From Spiractinospora alimapuensis (GTDB lineage: Bacteria > Actinomycetota > Actinomycetes > Streptosporangiales > Streptosporangiaceae), in assembly GCF_018437505.1 (NCBI RefSeq), contig NZ_CP072467.1, positions 5,294,010-5,358,009 on the forward strand: a stretch of DNA of 64,000 nucleotides. The letters are read 5' to 3'. The notes beneath the pieces were generated by a model, which ran no database searches, had not been told where the DNA came from, and saw only the letters and a list, made by a program, of their open reading frames with translations. Shown here in pieces: positions 63,228-64,000 of this stretch (positions are counted from its first letter, which is position 1; each line of letters opens with the position of its first letter). The position numbers and the translations under genes were made by a program.

Positions 63228-63635
63228 GTGGAACGCACCCTAGTCCTGATCAAGCCTGACGGCGTGCGCCGCAACATCATCGGTGACGTCATCAGCCGCG
63301 TGGAACGTAAGGGGCTGCGTATCGTCGCCATGGACATGCGCACCCTCGACGAAGACACCGCGAAAACCCACTACGAAGAGCACGCCCAGCGGCCCTTCTT
63401 CCCGTCCCTCGTCGAATTCATCACCTCCGGCTCCCTCGTGGCCCTGGTCGCCGAAGGCGAGCGCGCCGTCGAAGCCTTCCGCGCCCTCGCCGGAGCGACC
63501 GACCCGGTCCAGGCCGGACCCGGCACCATCCGCGGCGACTACGCCCTGGAAGTACAGACCAACATCGTGCACGGCTCCGATTCCACCTACTCGGCCGAGC
63601 GGGAGATCAAGCTGTTCTTCCCGAATCTGGACTAG
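63228..63635 (+). CDS. ndk: Nucleoside-diphosphate kinase
   Basis: 135 aa. Transfers gamma-phosphate from ATP to other NDPs through a phospho-His: catalytic His in NIVHGSDS. The N terminus [20 protein letters not shown] is the family start, with [14 protein letters not shown] and [10 protein letters not shown] nucleotide-site residues. GTG 63228 has AAGAAAGGG upstream. Follows DUF4233 by 39 bases. Confidence 0.96.
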   Translation: MERTLVLIKPDGVRRNIIGDVISRVERKGLRIVAMDMRTLDEDTAKTHYEEHAQRPFFPSLVEFITSGSLVALVAEGERAVEAFRALAGATDPVQAGPGTIRGDYALEVQTNIVHGSDSTYSAEREIKLFFPNLD

Positions 63636-63654
63636 TCGTCCGGGGTCGGTGTGG

Positions 63655-63683
63655 CGGCGTCCCTGGTGTGGGGCGCCGTTTTT
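63655..63683 (+). terminator. Intrinsic terminator after ndk
   Basis: CGGCGTCCC, loop tggtgt, GGGGCGCCG followed by TTTTT: nine-base stem with one G-U pair and a U-tract, rare in this window. Confidence 0.85.
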
Positions 63684-63749
63684 GTGTTGGGGGAGCGGGG
63701 CTCCCGGTCGATTTCGACCATCCTCGCCCCGCACGGTGTGTTTGAGTAA

Positions 63750-64000
<251 letters not shown>

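Overview
The window looks like a chromosomal segment of a high-GC actinomycete. GTG starts are frequent, spaces between genes are short, and the gene families (SARP regulator, WhiJ-like XRE/DUF397 pair, DUF4192, DUF6504, DUF4233, paired ClpP1/ClpP2) are typical of that phylum. The order clpP1-clpP2-clpX ... folC-DUF4233-ndk-mreB at the right end resembles Streptomyces and its relatives. A member of the Nocardiopsaceae/Streptosporangiales is my best guess, by inference only.

Layout. 1-7.5 kb: the 5' part of a SARP/NB-ARC regulator, a membrane Ser/Thr kinase, a DUF6504 protein, an alpha/beta hydrolase and an amidase. 7.8-17.9 kb: cobalamin genes. A cobalamin riboswitch precedes a fused ChlI/ChlD-type chelatase subunit, then cobO, cobB (opposite strand), a CobC-like aminotransferase and a BluB-CobT fusion. 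An XRE/DUF397 regulatory pair and a possible short transcription unit sit between cobO and cobB. 18.0-18.46 kb: a short type I-E CRISPR array with leader. 18.6-25.7 kb: an ArsR/VOC pair, then a tightly overlapping operon of cysG and two dynamin-like GTPases, then DUF4192. 25.8-28.4 kb: an amidase remnant, ettA and glbO. 28.5-31.1 kb: an unusual prolyl oligopeptidase-thioesterase fusion. 31.3-39.3 kb: an HNH protein, an FmdB-like protein, ilvD, a frameshifted NERD gene, a second amidase and two transporters. 39.5-40.0 kb: a second, decayed type I-E array with a homologous leader. 40.1-49.5 kb: pepN, a DsbA-like protein, rpiB, an Eis-like acetyltransferase, a SpoIIE-type phosphatase, mgtE and pstS. 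49.6-53.4 kb: a small lipoprotein, pckG and rbsK. 53.8-64 kb: two tRNA genes, tig, clpP1-clpP2-clpX, a DUF305/LVIVD secreted pair, folC, DUF4233, ndk and the start of mreB.

How the parts work together. cysG (precorrin-2 synthesis), the chelatase subunit, CobB, CobO, CobC and BluB-CobT cover parts of aerobic cobalamin biosynthesis, with B12 feedback through the riboswitch. CobN and the ring-methylating enzymes are not in the window. Tig and ClpP1P2X form a folding/proteolysis block with a sequence matching a ClgR operator ahead of clpP1. pstS has a PHO-box-like repeat. Two CRISPR arrays share a structured leader although no cas gene is present, so the Cas machinery, if any, must lie elsewhere. 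All product names are from reading protein sequence and motifs; no database search was run.
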